Assembly: GCF_902635505.1 (NCBI RefSeq) | Contig: NC_045427.1 | Coordinates: 134,401,960-134,465,959 of the forward strand | Direction: 5' to 3' | Length of the DNA: 64,000 bases | Source of the DNA: Sarcophilus harrisii | Taxonomy: Eukaryota; Chordata; Mammalia; Dasyuromorphia; Dasyuridae | Made by a program: the position numbers and the translations under genes | Notes under the pieces: generated by a model | The model's database searches: none | The model's input: only the letters and a program-made list of their open reading frames with translations | What the model was told of the DNA's origin: nothing | In this document: positions 9,087-19,084 of the stretch, one piece after another | How positions within the stretch are numbered: position 1 is the stretch's first letter | How the letters are laid out: each line of letters opens with the position of its first letter

Positions 9087-12000
9087 CTAGAGTTTAAGGT
9101 GGGAGCAAGAGCACAGTTATTGGTTTGCCTCTCCAATCTGCCATTTCTCATCTCCCTATAAGATCTGATCTCCTTTTGTTTTGCATGCCCAGAGCAGTTA
9201 CTAGGGTAAATTGGAAGATGAGGTATTTTTTCCAGCTTAGGGTAGAAATTTAGAGTAGTATAGAAACAACAGGGTTTAGGTCAGTGGTTCTCAAAGTATG
9301 GTCTAGAGAAACCTGGGGATCTCCGAAACCCTTTTAGAGGGTCTACAAATTCAAAAATAGTTTTTATTTCCAATATGGTAAATGCCTATAAATATAATCC
9401 AGATAAACAAAACCACTTTGGAGAGATCCTCAATAATTTTTAATAGGATAAAGATACTGAAAACAAAAGTTTGAGAACCACTGGTTTAGATGGTTCAGTG
9501 GACAGAGCACCAGCCCAGAGGTCAGGAGGACCCGAGTTCAAATCTGACCTCAGACATTTAACACTTCCTGGCTGTGTGATCCTGGGCAAGTCACTTAACC
9601 TTAATTGCCTCAGCAAAGAAAAAAAAAAGAATAAAATAGCTCATTAAAAGAAAAGACTGCCAGATGGACCAGGATGAGCTTCTGCCTTCATCCCCTTTGC
9701 AGCCTTGCTTAGAATGGTCTCATACATGGGTCTGGGGTGTCTGTTTTCCCCATACCAGGCAGTGTCCTGGTTTCATCCTTAACTGAGGATGCTATTTGTC
9801 CCAAGTGGTTTGTAGTGGTTGGCCCAGAACAAAAATGACTACTTTTTGTTCTGCCCATACCCCCAACATGTGTACTCTCTTCCCTGAACTCCCCATTCTT
9901 CTATAATAGTCAAAGACTTCCTTCTTTCCAATTTTCTCTCCCTTTACCTCCTCTATCAGTCCTAACTTTCTACCTCTCCCTCACTTTCTTGTCCTCATCT
10001 TCCTTTCCTTATTGCTTTCCATACATCTGCCTCTTCACATTCTCACTTCTGCTCTCTTGCTTATTCATTCTACTCTTCTCACTCTAGTACTTAATTTCCT
10101 GCCTCTTTTTCCTCCTTCCTTTTTTCCTTCTCCAATATATTTTTATTTCCCTCACATCTTTGCCCATCCTTCCTATTTCTCTAATCCTCCTCTTCCTTAA
10201 ATTTTCTGTAATCCTCAATCAATTCTCTTCTCTCACTTTACGTCCTTCCTCCCCAAAATTTCTCATCATGTCCCATCCCCCTTCAGAGAGAGAGAAAGAG
10301 ATCCTTCTATTACCTTATCCCTCCCAAATCGTCGAAGGAATCTATAGGGCCAAGTATACAGTACGTTGCCTGGTTCGGGGCCACTCCGAAGCTCTAGGGC
10401 AGTTTCTCCTGTCCGAAGTTTATAAGACCCCTGAAGTCGGCACCGCTCACTTGCTTCTGTGCGTCTCACAGTCACAACAAAATCCTTCTTTGAGGTCACT
10501 ACTGAGAGTAAAGAGGCCATAGTGGAAATGCTACAAAAAATGCTACTAATCATCCTTAGCCCTAGAGAAGAAATATGACAGGTGCAGAGGAAGTGGGAAT
10601 CGCGAATGTGGAAAACTACACTTAATATTAGATGTGCGAGATGTGTTGGGTTAGTTTTGCTGAATCACTTTTTAAATGTTTTTTTCTCTTATTTTGCTCT
10701 GTTATAATGAATCACTCCCAAACAAGGAGATAGATATATTGATAAATGCAGATGTTGTTAAAAAAAAAAAAACAACAAAAAAAAAAAACAGAAGAGAGGA
10801 CCAAATTTCTTTTAAAATAAAGGTGGTATAAAAACAAATGATATCAAAAAATGATGAAAAAAGAGGATATTGGGGATAAACTAGTCTTAGTCACCTCTAC
10901 TCTAAGGGACACAGAAGGTCCTTCGAGCAACGGTCTTCCCCCAACTCTCCTGAAAGAAGAATCTCTCTGAACAAGTCCACATTTCCCGGCTCTTCCAGAA
11001 GAGTCCCTCTTCTCAGACTGACACATCCACCCCAGCAAGCATCAAGCCCAGCCACATCCACTCTAAACTTCAAGCCCACATCCTTCCTGCAGCTGCTGCC
11101 ACTGATGCTGCCAGAACCCCCAGTGGTTTAAAGCCTTCCAACTCCCATCCCTGGGGCCCAGCTGCAAGTACAGCCCTTGTCCCGAGCTCTGCTCATTATA
11201 GGTACAAGCTGGTGCCTCCCTGGGGAAAGCCTGCCACAGGGAAGGTGGAGAAGGGGTCTCCACCTGTCCGCTTCCAAGTGCCCTCATTTACTGGGTGAGA
11301 GAGGGTGTGTGCATTGGGGAAAGGGAAGAAGAAAGAGGGCTTGGGCTTTCATAGACACTTCAGGGGTAATACAACCCCCCCAAATCAGGAAAAGGCAGGG
11401 TTTCAGAATGACCCCTCCACCCTCCCCGTGACCTTCCCACTAGGCTGGGACTAGCAGAGCCCGGTGGAGAGGGCCTGGGCCAAGGTGGAGGGACTGCACC
11501 TTGGACTGATCTTGCTTCTGGTCCCCACCCCCACCCCTCCTCTGGACCACACCCGGATGTGATGGGGAGCTAAAGATAAGTGGGGCGAAGGGGAGGGTGA
11601 CAGAGAGGCCAAGCAGAGGGCCAAGCCGGAGAACCACAGGGCCGGAAGCCTGCCCCGCCCCTCCCCCAATCCTTTGACCCTTGGTCCTCACACTCGGGGA
11701 GCATTCTAGCCCTCAGAACTCCTGGGGGTCTCCCTCTCACCTGAGGGTGCACTGCTATACAGGACATTCTCTTCCATGCATGGCAAGGCATGCTGCTTTG
11801 AAGCCGCGTCTTCCTGCCCTACTGGCTCCCTCCGCTCTGTTCTCTGCAACTGCAGAAAAGGGGCAAAAGTTCACCAAGAGCCACTTCAACCTGGACCCAA
11901 ACCGCCAAATAATCTCAATTTCTCTTATTTGGGCCCATTTCTCCCCACCCAAGCTACCCACACTAGCTATCCCTCTAATCTCCCAGACTGTCCCCGATTT

Positions 12001-13418
12001 AATCCGCTACCTCCCAGGGCATCCTAGTCCCGTCTCCTCCTCCCCAGTGTTCCTGGGTGGGACACCGAAATCGCCCTCCTGTAGCTCCGAGCCCAGCGCA
12101 CTCAGGACCCAACCTCGGTGCTCCTCACCGGAAAAGCCAGCTGACAAATGGCTTGGAGCCATTCGCTGCGCTCGAGAGTGGGAGCAGCCAGAAGGCAGAG
12201 GCGCTCGGTGGTCTCCAGCAAGAAGGGGCTGGTGTCCTTGGGGCTGCCGGCCTCCCCGCCAGCCTCCGCTGCCCGCAAGCAGTCGCTGAGTCGGATGACT
12301 TTCCGAGCAGCCTCCCCTCGCCGGGGTTTCTCTGGGCCTTCCTGAAGCTCCAGCCGGGCTAAGGAACAGCTGGACTCTCCATACAGCACGGCCCAGAAAC
12401 GCCGCCACTTCTGAGGTCGGGGTGAGACAAAGAGGGACAGGTGAGGTAGGACGCAGGAAACAGAACCACGGAAGCCAGGCCCGCCGCGGTGATAGCAGGA
12501 CTAAGACTAAGGGACAATTTTCCGAAAAGAGGCAGAGGAGAAATAACTCCCCCAGCAGCCGCAGCCGCCACCAATAAAAGAGATGAACAACAGGGGCTGT
12601 GAGAAAGACACACACAGAGATCAGTGGGTTGAGGGCAAAACCAACTGAGAGGCAAAAGTCAGCTTGAGACACAGTGAGGAAAGCAAATGGAAAAATCTTC
12701 AGACACACACCGAAAGAGAACCCACACAGATAGATCATGGCTCAGACACAGAGAGAGATCAGAACCGCAGCAAAAAAATCCGGAGCCATTCGGGCCCCAA
12801 GCTCCAAGGAAGAAAGGAAGAAGCGGAGGGAGAACCTAGAGTCGAACCCTCCAGTTCTGGGCAGACTCCCACAAAAGCATGCAGGTTCAGGGAACTTTCC
12901 TCAACTCTCCTGGATCCATCTCTCTCTTCTTTCCTCAATAATCACTGAAAAAAGGAACTTCTGGGAATCCAGGCACCAAGAGGAGAATCAAGATAGAAAT
13001 TCCTCTCCAAGGTAGTGAAGCCCCAAGCAAGACTAGTTGGTTCTAGGGAGAGAGATGCTATCCCTAATCCCAATTACCCCTGAGGCAGCCTGTCCCCCCA
13101 CCTTCCAGCAGAATAATTGACTAAGAGGAGGAGGGATCCTTGGATTTACCCTTTTTCTCTCCACTAAGGTAGCTGGCACTCACACCACAACAAAGGAGAC
13201 GAACTGGGTCAGAAGACTTGAGAGAAGAAAGTGACCAACTCCCTAAGAACTCCATTCTGGACGCTAAGACCCGGCTGTGCACATGGGGTCTGGGGCACCC
13301 AGGGAGGCCCCCTGTAGCAATCCTGCACCCAAACCATTCCGGGACCCCTCCTTACCTTCCCAAAAGTCTGCTGCTGCTGAAAGTACAGGAAACCTTGCTT
13401 GACTATCACCTCACCCAT
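8460..13418 (-). CDS. DOK2: DOK2 (docking protein 2), whole coding region in five exons
   Basis: The coding exons are 13418-13356, 12410-12129, 11849-11741, 10501-10314 and 9086-8460. All introns have GT-AG ends, and joining the exons gives an open frame of 422 residues; I recall human DOK2 as 412. The order is an N-terminal PH domain (about 4-115), a linker, an IRS-type PTB domain (about 155-262) and a tyrosine-rich tail with SPYSRP, EYAVP, IYDEP, LYDSP and a final EYDNV. DOK2 is a membrane-recruited adaptor in blood cells. Its phosphorylated tail binds RasGAP and Nck through their SH2 domains and dampens Ras/MAPK signalling (established for the family). No stop or frame break is seen, so the gene looks functional. 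DOK1 and DOK3 fit less well: the linker and tail match DOK2 closely. The neighbour XPO7 confirms the locus. Confidence 0.96.
9282..9483. mobile_element. hAT-type MITE in DOK2 intron 4
   Basis: The element starts CAGTGGTTCTCAAA and ends with its inverse, TTTGAGAACCACTG. This terminal inverted repeat is typical of the Charlie/MER5 group of hAT elements. The eight bases before it (GTTTAGGT) and after it (GTTTAGAT) match at seven places, as expected for the 8-bp target duplication of hAT. A WSINE1 copy follows at once, so the right duplicate could partly be SINE sequence. At 202 bp with no transposase, it is non-autonomous. Confidence 0.75.
9486..9632 (+). mobile_element. WSINE1-type SINE in DOK2 intron 4
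   Basis: This tRNA-derived SINE has a GGTGG..CAGTGGA-like head, a B-box-like GAGTTCAAATC, the block GTGTGATCCTGGGCAAGTCACTTAACC and the ending AATTGCCTCAGC plus A-tail. It lies antisense to DOK2. Confidence 0.85.
9840..10290 (+). other. Pyrimidine-rich part of DOK2 intron 4
   Basis: Dense C and T on the plus strand (purine-rich in the transcript). No interspersed repeat is recognised. Short open frames here are composition artefacts. Confidence 0.5.
10314..10501 (-). CDS. DOK2: DOK2 exon 4 (first half of PTB domain)
   Basis: This exon completes codon 152 and encodes residues up to K214. It contains the PTB strands [14 protein letters not shown], the block [10 protein letters not shown], and [13 protein letters not shown]. 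The arginines in this last block belong to the phosphotyrosine-binding pocket region of IRS-type PTB domains (family knowledge). The acceptor is a CTCTCAG (10508-10502) after a pyrimidine-rich stretch, and the donor is GTAATA (10313-10308). The intron phases (1 in, 0 out) fit the flanking exons exactly. Confidence 0.95.
10502..11740 (-). other. DOK2 intron 3
   Basis: It holds an A-rich run (10759-10790) and otherwise apparently single-copy sequence, GC-rich towards exon 3 (about 11400-11700). I see no extra exon with coding similarity to DOK2. Confidence 0.6.
11741..11849 (-). CDS. DOK2: DOK2 exon 3 (PH-PTB linker)
   Basis: This short exon of 109 bases encodes residues 116-151 plus the first base of codon 152. 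The conserved part is [12 protein letters not shown] near its end; human DOK2 has PCMEENELYSSA as I recall. The donor is GTGAGA (11740-11735). The acceptor is ambiguous, because CAG occurs twice six bases apart: CTGCAG ends at 11850 and TTGCAG ends at 11844. Both keep the frame. I chose the upstream one because the added residues LQ then align QR.E with the human QRKE. Using the other would shorten the protein by two residues. Confidence 0.85.
12129..12410 (-). CDS. DOK2: DOK2 exon 2 (most of PH domain)
   Basis: This exon encodes residues 22-115, beginning [14 protein letters not shown] and ending AICQLAFP. It is bounded by an AG acceptor (12412-12411) and a GTGAGG donor (12128-12123), both at phase 0. 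It includes the conserved block [13 protein letters not shown] and the C-terminal PH helix around EWLQAIC, whose tryptophan is the hallmark residue of PH domains. PH domains of this family bind phosphoinositides and help place the protein at the plasma membrane. No internal stop or frame break is seen. Confidence 0.96.
13356..13418 (-). CDS. DOK2: DOK2 exon 1 (start codon, first strand of PH domain)
   Basis: This exon encodes residues 1-21, starting [16 protein letters not shown] and ending TFGK, the expected N-terminal edge of the DOK2 PH domain. The ATG at 13418-13416 is the only one in frame with the conserved KQGFLY core. The exon ends on a codon boundary before the donor GTAAGG (13355-13350). 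The glutamine run QQQQ before TFGK is also present in human DOK2 as I recall it. The 5'UTR lies above 13418; its start cannot be read from sequence alone. There is no CpG island here, in line with a tissue-restricted gene. Confidence 0.95.
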
Positions 13419-13985
13419 CTCTCCACCATTGCGATGTCTCTGTCTACCGCTTACTTCTTTTATTACAATTCCTTCTTGTCTCTCCTTCTGGTTCCCCCTT
13501 TTCTCTCGAATTTGTTTCCTCTCTGGAGTCCCTGGCCCTTCACTGGTCTAACTCGATGACGACAGGCCGTGTGGTATTTTCGATGACTTGGGTTTCACAC
13601 TTGAGCTTCCTGTATTCTTAGCTTAGAAAGAAAAAGTGCATGAAAGAAGATTCAGCTGTACTAAGCCCCAGCTCATACATCCTTTGGGACTCAGAGACAG
13701 ATAGTAAGAGACTCAAACCTATACAGAAACCAGGAGACGGATGTAGACTCCCTCCCATGCTGACATACAGACCCACAGTAGCTGACTTGTAGAAACAAGG
13801 AGACCCAAGGCCAGCAAGGAAATTCAGCAGTGAAAGCAGGAAAAAAACACCCCCAAAAACATTCCCAAATAAAACCAGAGAATGCTGGCCTAAAGGGGAA
13901 CTTGGAGAACCTCTCATGACATTTTGCAGAAGAGGAACTGAAGAACTCCAATGAGAAATTGCTGGCCTGAAGTAACATGAGGAGT
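13419..13985 (-). promoter_or_regulatory. DOK2: DOK2 upstream region (5'UTR and presumed promoter)
   Basis: This is the stretch directly upstream of the DOK2 start codon, free of recognisable repeats for about 560 bases. There is no CpG island and no convincing TATA box. A purine-rich GAGAGGAAAC on the minus strand near 13513-13522 could be an ETS/PU.1-type site, which would suit a blood-cell gene, but such sites are common by chance. The transcription start is not determinable here. Confidence 0.4.
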
Positions 13986-14605
13986 TGAGTATCAGTCTTG
14001 GAGATACAGAAGGGGCCTCCTAAGGGCATTGAATCCAATCTATTCAATTTATCAATGAGCAAACTGAGACTCCATGGGAATTAACTTGTTGCTTCTATGA
14101 TCAGGGATACTTAAGTCAATGATAGGAATTGACTTGTCACTTCCATCACAAGGGACACTTCAGATTTGAACCCAGACAGCACACTTAGACCTTCCTGCAC
14201 AAACATATAAAGATAGTGATCAAGGATTTTTTTTTGATATTTAAATTATTTCCTGGACCTCTCCTACCCAAGACAAGAATATACAAATATGTAAAATATA
14301 TGTGAATATAATAATATATGAATAATATTCATATATTCATATAAATTCATATAAAAATACATGTGAATTGAAATCTTGGAAAGAGCTAACTGCAGGTTAC
14401 TTTAGAAGGAAGCAGATAAGGTGATGGGCTTTAGAAGGAAAAGGGTCTTTAGATATCATCCCATCCCATCCCTTTATTTTACAGAAGATTAAAACATTAA
14501 AAAAACACTACCTGACTTGCCTATTGTTACAAAAGTAGTAAGTAATGAAGCTAGGAATCAAACCTAGGTACTGTGACTCAATCCAGCAAGCCTTCCTAGA
14601 ATAGT
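13986..14605 (-). mobile_element. Two antisense CORE-SINEs
   Basis: 13986-14205 (GCATTGAATCCAATCTATTC, GAGCAAACTGAGACTCCATG, GATTTGAACCCAGACAGC) and 14440-14605 (CTTTATTTTACAGAAGATTA, GGAATCAAACCTAGGTACTG). Between them lies an AT-rich stretch (14280-14350). Confidence 0.65.
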
Positions 14606-14839
14606 TTTCTCCAATGAAGCAGAAAAAATCCTTTGAGTCCCAGGCCCTCTGCTACAGATGGGATTTACTTGTATAAGAGGAAAACTAAACTGAGGTTTTT
14701 TGATAGTGAAATTAGGCCATTAATCCCAAAGCAATTCCACAGAATTCCCTATCTAGATCCTATATTGAAAGAAATTGTGAGTGCTGTTGTGGGTAAACTA
14801 TATCTAGAAGTGGGTCAGAGTACAGAATTGTGTTGTGGA

Positions 14840-15210
14840 CTACTTTTTTTTTCTCCCTGTCTCCACTACTTCCAATTTTTAAATAACCCAAGGAGAATGG
14901 AGCTCATGTGAGAAGTTTCAAATTCTTTCCCAATCCTTAGCATGTGCTCTCAGATCAAAAATAGAAGGGTCATTGAATGATAAATATAATAATAGTAATA
15001 ACAATAGTAATGATAATAGCTAGCATTTGTACATACTGGCTTTTTTTCCTGTCTCCTCCCTACTCCCAATTTTTAAATAACCCAAGGAAGATGGGTCTCA
15101 TGTAACAAGTTTCATGTTCTCTCAAATCAAAAAGGGAAGGGTTATTGAATGATAATTATAATAATAGCAACAATAGTAGTAATGATAGTAGCTAGCATAT
15201 GTATATACTT
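14840..15210 (+). repeat. Tandem duplication of about 190 bases
   Basis: Copy 1 (about 14840-15034) and copy 2 (about 15035-15210) share TTTTTAAATAACCCAAGG, TCATGTRA-like, CTCTCARATCAAAAA, TTGAATGATAAWTATAATAA and TAGCTAGCAT in the same order. Copy 2 lacks about 20 bases (the CAAATTCTTTCCCAATCCTT part). Each copy ends at the start of an antisense CORE-SINE, which continues only after copy 2 (15205-15310). Confidence 0.9.
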
Positions 15211-15310
15211 TAAGGTTTGAAAAGTGCTTTAACAATATTATCTTTTTTTTGGTCTTCAAAACAACCCTGCAAGGTAGGTATTCTTTTTATGCCCATTTTT
15301 TTCAGTTGAA
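15205..15310 (-). mobile_element. CORE-SINE fragment, antisense
   Basis: TTTAAGGTTTGAAAAGTGCT, TCTTCAAAACAACCCTGCAA, GGTAGGTATTC. Confidence 0.7.
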
Positions 15311-15339
15311 TGGAGTGTGGCTTTTAAATGTGGAAATAT

Positions 15340-15670
15340 AAACTATATGTCTTAGAATTGTCATTAGTAATTCAGTAGCTCTAAAGACAGACTGAGGTAG
15401 AGCGACTATGATGTGATTCTAAAAAGCAAAAAACTAAAAAGAGTAGTTACACTAAAGAGGAGTGAGAGTAAGAACTGACACACAAGAATTAGATGGGGCA
15501 GGAGGGCTGGTAGTCCTGGAACCCTGTTCTCATTGGAAAGAGGGAACTATATCTGGAAGGGTATAAAAGTCTAAATTCAAGAAGAAATAAGAGGCTAAGG
15601 AATTAGGGAGGAGGAGGGGATAAGGGAGGGATTTTTAGAGGGACCCTCTAGAAGGTTAAGGAAAGAAAAA
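15340..15670 (+). repeat. Fragment related to 23160-23560
   Basis: GATGTGATTCTAAAAAGCAA, GAACTGACACACAAGAATTA and GATGGGGCAGGAGGGCTGGT parallel the order at 23195-23320. Probably the same old interspersed family, which I cannot name. Confidence 0.4.
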
Positions 15671-15679
15671 ATAAACATT

Positions 15680-15810
15680 TGGAAGAGAAACTTAGGCAGA
15701 TAGGAGGTAAGGGACTTGTCCTAAGTAGTAAACTAGTAAGTGTCTGAAGCTGGATTTGAACTATGATTATCCTGACTTCAGACCCAGTCTCCTATCCTCT
15801 GAGAGAAGAA
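15680..15810 (-). mobile_element. CORE-SINE fragment, antisense
   Basis: AGAGAAACTTAGGCAGATAG, ACTAGTAAGTGTCTGAAGCT, GGATTTGAACTATG. 15811-16400 after it has only a short CA/CG stretch (15835-15865) and otherwise nothing recognised. Confidence 0.6.
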
Positions 15811-16409
15811 TCCCAGTGAATCACCATCACCCACTCACACGCGCGCGGACACACACGCACAGAGCATCTCCCTCCCTGCCTTATCACTGCCTCTGCCCCA
15901 AGCTGTCAGCTAGAACCATTCCACTCAGAACCACAGGAGGGCATCTGAGCTTACCCTTTTCCTAAATGGAGAGCCGCTGGGAGCCCAAAATGACCCTGAA
16001 ATTCCAGACGCCCTTCCCACTTAGAAAGGCAGGTGGAAGATTCTTCCGTCTGGCTGGAGGGGGCTGGGAGGACAAGGACCTGCCCTCCTTCTAAACCTTT
16101 CTGGGAAATGCCCAACTGGCGGGCGTGTTGCCTCTGGAGACAAGGACCTTGCCCAGGTGCCCCCACAGATAATGAAACCCACCGGCAAAGAACTTAAACG
16201 ATTCCAGGCTTCCCCAGCTCAATATATTTTATACATTGCCTCGTCCATAATATATGATTGGAGACAAGAAGCAGGTCTTAACCTGGATTCCACAGATCCT
16301 CAAAGCATTTATGGATACGTGTCATGGAATCCCTGGATTTGGATAGTAAAAATAATTACAATTTTATTTCTACTTAATTGATTTCCTTTTGCTATCCTAT
16401 ATATTTTAG

Positions 16410-16660
16410 GAAAGAAATAAGTATCTATTAAATGTGGCAGGTGCCTATTATGTGCCAGGAATTGTGCTAAGTGAATTCCAAATAATCTCATTTGATCCTC
16501 ACAGGACCTTCAAAGGAAGGTGCTATTGTTATTCCCATTTTGCAGTTGAGGAAACTGAGACACAAAGGTTAAGTTATTGCCCAGAGTCACCCAGCTTGTT
16601 TGTGAGGCTGCAGTTGAGCTCAGCTCTATCCACTGCACCACTTAACTGCCTTTTATTTTG
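16410..16660 (-). mobile_element. CORE-SINE (MIR type), antisense
   Basis: GTGCCTATTATGTGCCAGGA, ATCTCATTTGATCCTCACAG, CCATTTTGCAGTTGAGGAAA, GCCCAGAGTCACCCAGCTTG, TATCCACTGCACCACTTAAC. Well preserved. Confidence 0.85.
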
Positions 16661-16894
16661 TGCATTCAAAAACAAAATTCTGAGAAAGGACATACAGACT
16701 TCACCCAATAACGAAAGAGAGCCATGATTTAAAAAAATAATAATAATAATAATAATAAAAAGGTTCAGGACCCCCGCTTTAGAGGATAACATCCCATCAA
16801 GCAGGAGTAGTAGTGGGAGCTGTTAGGGAAATGACAATGAAGACGATAGTGAAGGATGCTATCCACCTCTAGCCGGAGGACTCGTGGAGTCTGA

Positions 16895-17120
16895 ATGCTG
16901 ATCAAAGCATACTTTTTAAAAACTTTATTTTTCTTGATTCTTGTCTATATTTTCCTTTGCAACATGGCTAATATGGAAATATTTTACACAATTAAGATTG
17001 CTTTCTTTAAAAAGGGATAGGGAAAGAAGGGAGAGAGAATTTGGAACTCAAAGTTGTTGTTTTTTAATTAAAAATGAATGTTAAAATTCTTCTTACATAT
17101 AATTGGAAAAAATACAATTT
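16895..17120 (+). mobile_element. Old L1 3' end
   Basis: CTGATCAAAGCATACTTTTT, GCAACATGGCTAATATGGAA, GGGAGAGAGAATTTGGAACT, ATTGGAAAAAATACAATTTA. Confidence 0.78.
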
Positions 17121-17160
17121 AAAAAAAATTTTAAATACTAATAATAAGCTAGCGTGTATA

Positions 17161-17494
17161 CAGGTTGTCCTAAAGTCAGTGCAATTTTAAGTTATTAAAT
17201 CTTTTTTAAGATCTTAAATGTTTAATATTGGATTATTTGCCATCTAAGGAAGTGGGTAGGGGGAAAGGAGGGGAATTTGGAACACAAAGTTCTGCAAGGA
17301 TCATTGTTGAAAAAATTTCCATGCATATGTTTTGAAAATAAAAAGCTTTAATTAAAAAAAAAAAAAGATCTTAAATGTTTAATTTTTTAATCATTAAGAT
17401 ATCTTATATCTTAAATCATTTTTAAAAAATCTTTTTATGGTATCTTAAAAGATTAAATAGCTTAAAAATACACCAAGACCTTTGGAATGTCCTG
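17161..17494. mobile_element. Mariner-type MITE, split by an L1 tail
   Basis: The two ends are inverted repeats of about 45 bases: the left begins CAGGTTGTCCTAAAGTCAGT and the right ends TTTGGAATGTCCTG. Both are flanked by TA (17159-17160 and 17495-17496), the mariner target duplication. The ends resemble known mammalian mariner MITEs with a CCCAAAAGTC-like terminus. No transposase is present. An L1 3' end lies within it at 17227-17366, and the MITE itself interrupts a CORE-SINE. Confidence 0.82.
17227..17366 (+). mobile_element. Truncated L1 3' end inside the mariner MITE
   Basis: About 140 bases of L1 tail: TTATTTGCCATCTAAGGAAG, a G-rich stretch, GGAATTTGGAACACAAAG, ATGCATATGTTTTGAAAATA and poly(A). 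It is flanked by a direct repeat of 17-19 bases, AGATCTTAAATGTTTAAT (near 17208-17226 and 17365-17383), so the target site is clear. Confidence 0.92.
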
Positions 17495-17702
17495 TATAGG
17501 ACTTTATAAATATTATCTCATTTTGCTTTCCCAACTCTGGGAGGTAGGTGCTATAATTATCTTAATTTTACAGATGAGCAAAATACAACACAGAAGGGTT
17601 AAGTGATTTACTCAGGCTCACACAGCTAGTGTCTGAGGTAAAATTTTAACTTAGATCTTCATAGCATGTTCAATGTTCTATCCATTTTGCCACTTCTCTA
17701 CC

Positions 17703-19084
17703 TTTTAGTTCACTCTTGTTCATTACAATCTTATTTTCTACCTATTGTGTCTTTTTCTTATTTTCTCAGCCAGACTAGGGGAAATTCTTTTTTGTTATTG
17801 TTGTCATCTCAAGTGTTTTATTCCCATCACAGTTTAACTTACACTGAATAGTTTTAAAATATTGTACATGAAACATAATAAAATTCCAAAGACAGTATAC
17901 TTTGCCCAGTGAATGCAATATCACATAGTAATTTAGTGTCTTAATTTCCTACCCATTTTGCTTACTTTTCCATTTGTTTTATGGTGTCCCTCTCTATTCA
18001 AAGGACTTAAATGTGTGTCAGCTTGACTCTATTAATCTGGAGCATTAAGACAAGTCTTAGGAAGATCACATTTTTGAAGGGGTCTTTGCATACTGGTTGT
18101 ATTTTCTGGAGGAAGTTCCTTGAGACAGGTGACTTTTGTATTTCCTAGTCTGCAGAAAGCATCCTGCACAATCTTGAGAATAGAAAGCAGGTATTATTGA
18201 TCCCATTTTGTATATGAGAAACTGAGGTCCAAATAGGTGAAGGAGAAATATGCTTCAATTAACTGATAGATGATCTGAGCTTAAAAATAAAAAATCTCAC
18301 ACATATAAGTGAAATTTTAATTCAATAATATATTAGGCCTCCAACTGTGTGCTCAGAAGTGAGGATTGAAGGACGAAATATATATTGATTGAGTTTCAGA
18401 GTGGAAGATAAAAAATATTAACGCTGATTCCTAGAACTCCAGTGTTCAGAAAAGCTTGAGTTTTAGTGCACTTGCTTCTACTTTCTCCTGCCATCCTTCA
18501 CTTCAGTGAGAAGCAGGACAGTGTCCTGGACTGGGCCAGAGCATTTTAGTTAAAACCTTTGTTCTTATATTTAACAGCTGGGTGACTGGAGGTAAATCAT
18601 TTCATCTTTCTGATCCTCAGTTTCTTTATCTGTAAAGTGCAGATGATAACATTCAAATCACTTTACAGAAAGTGTTCTTTAAACTATGAAAAATTATAGA
18701 ATGCAAATAGTCATTTTTAGTGCCTAGGTCTGGCTGAAAATAATAAAAAAATTCCAGAGTCAATTTTGTGGGCTACCTTCCTTCCCACCATGTTCTTCCT
18801 TGCTTCTACTATTTGCTAAAAGATAATTTCCAATTTCCCCGAAATTCAATTTTTTATTCAATAAAACTGGAAGAGATATATCTGACCACCACATTTCCAT
18901 CACTGGTAGCAATCTAAAGCCAGTTTATAAACTGCAAACAAACTGTAGAGATTTTGTAAAATCTAATTTTTAAAGTCCTAAATTGGAATTAAGAGCCAGA
19001 TCTTATGAAAAAAATAGCAGTATTACCCATATATGAAATATATATATATATACAGTTTAACCTAGCAAACAGTATATTGTAAGA
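17703..19084. other. Intergenic DNA around the two SINEs
   Basis: Apart from the SINE fragments and a short (TA)n at 19035-19053, nothing is recognised. Confidence 0.45.
18185..18720. mobile_element. Two degraded CORE-SINEs
   Basis: Antisense at 18185-18290 (GATCCCATTTTGTATATGAG) and sense at 18525-18720 (TCCTCAGTTTCTTTATCTGT). Confidence 0.55.

Larger units (their letters stand above)
17140..17702 (-). mobile_element. CORE-SINE (MIR/THER1-type) interrupted by the mariner MITE
   Basis: The left piece ATAATAAGCTAGCGTGTA and the right piece GGACTTTATAAATATTATCTC join into the usual antisense SINE phrase once the MITE is set aside. The rest continues with ACAGATGAGCAAAATAC, GGTTAAGTGA and CACACAGCTAGTGTCTGAGG to about 17702. 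Confidence 0.75.

Noticed and set aside
9486-9632. Possible tRNA gene (A/B-box-like blocks)
   Set aside because: The boxes belong to the tRNA-derived head of a WSINE1 copy; no cloverleaf or isolated tRNA is seen here or in the other SINEs.
12007-12738. A 243-residue plus-side shadow on the minus strand
   Set aside because: It overlaps DOK2 exon 2 in another frame and runs into both flanking introns; the exon 2 frame has clear PH-domain similarity.
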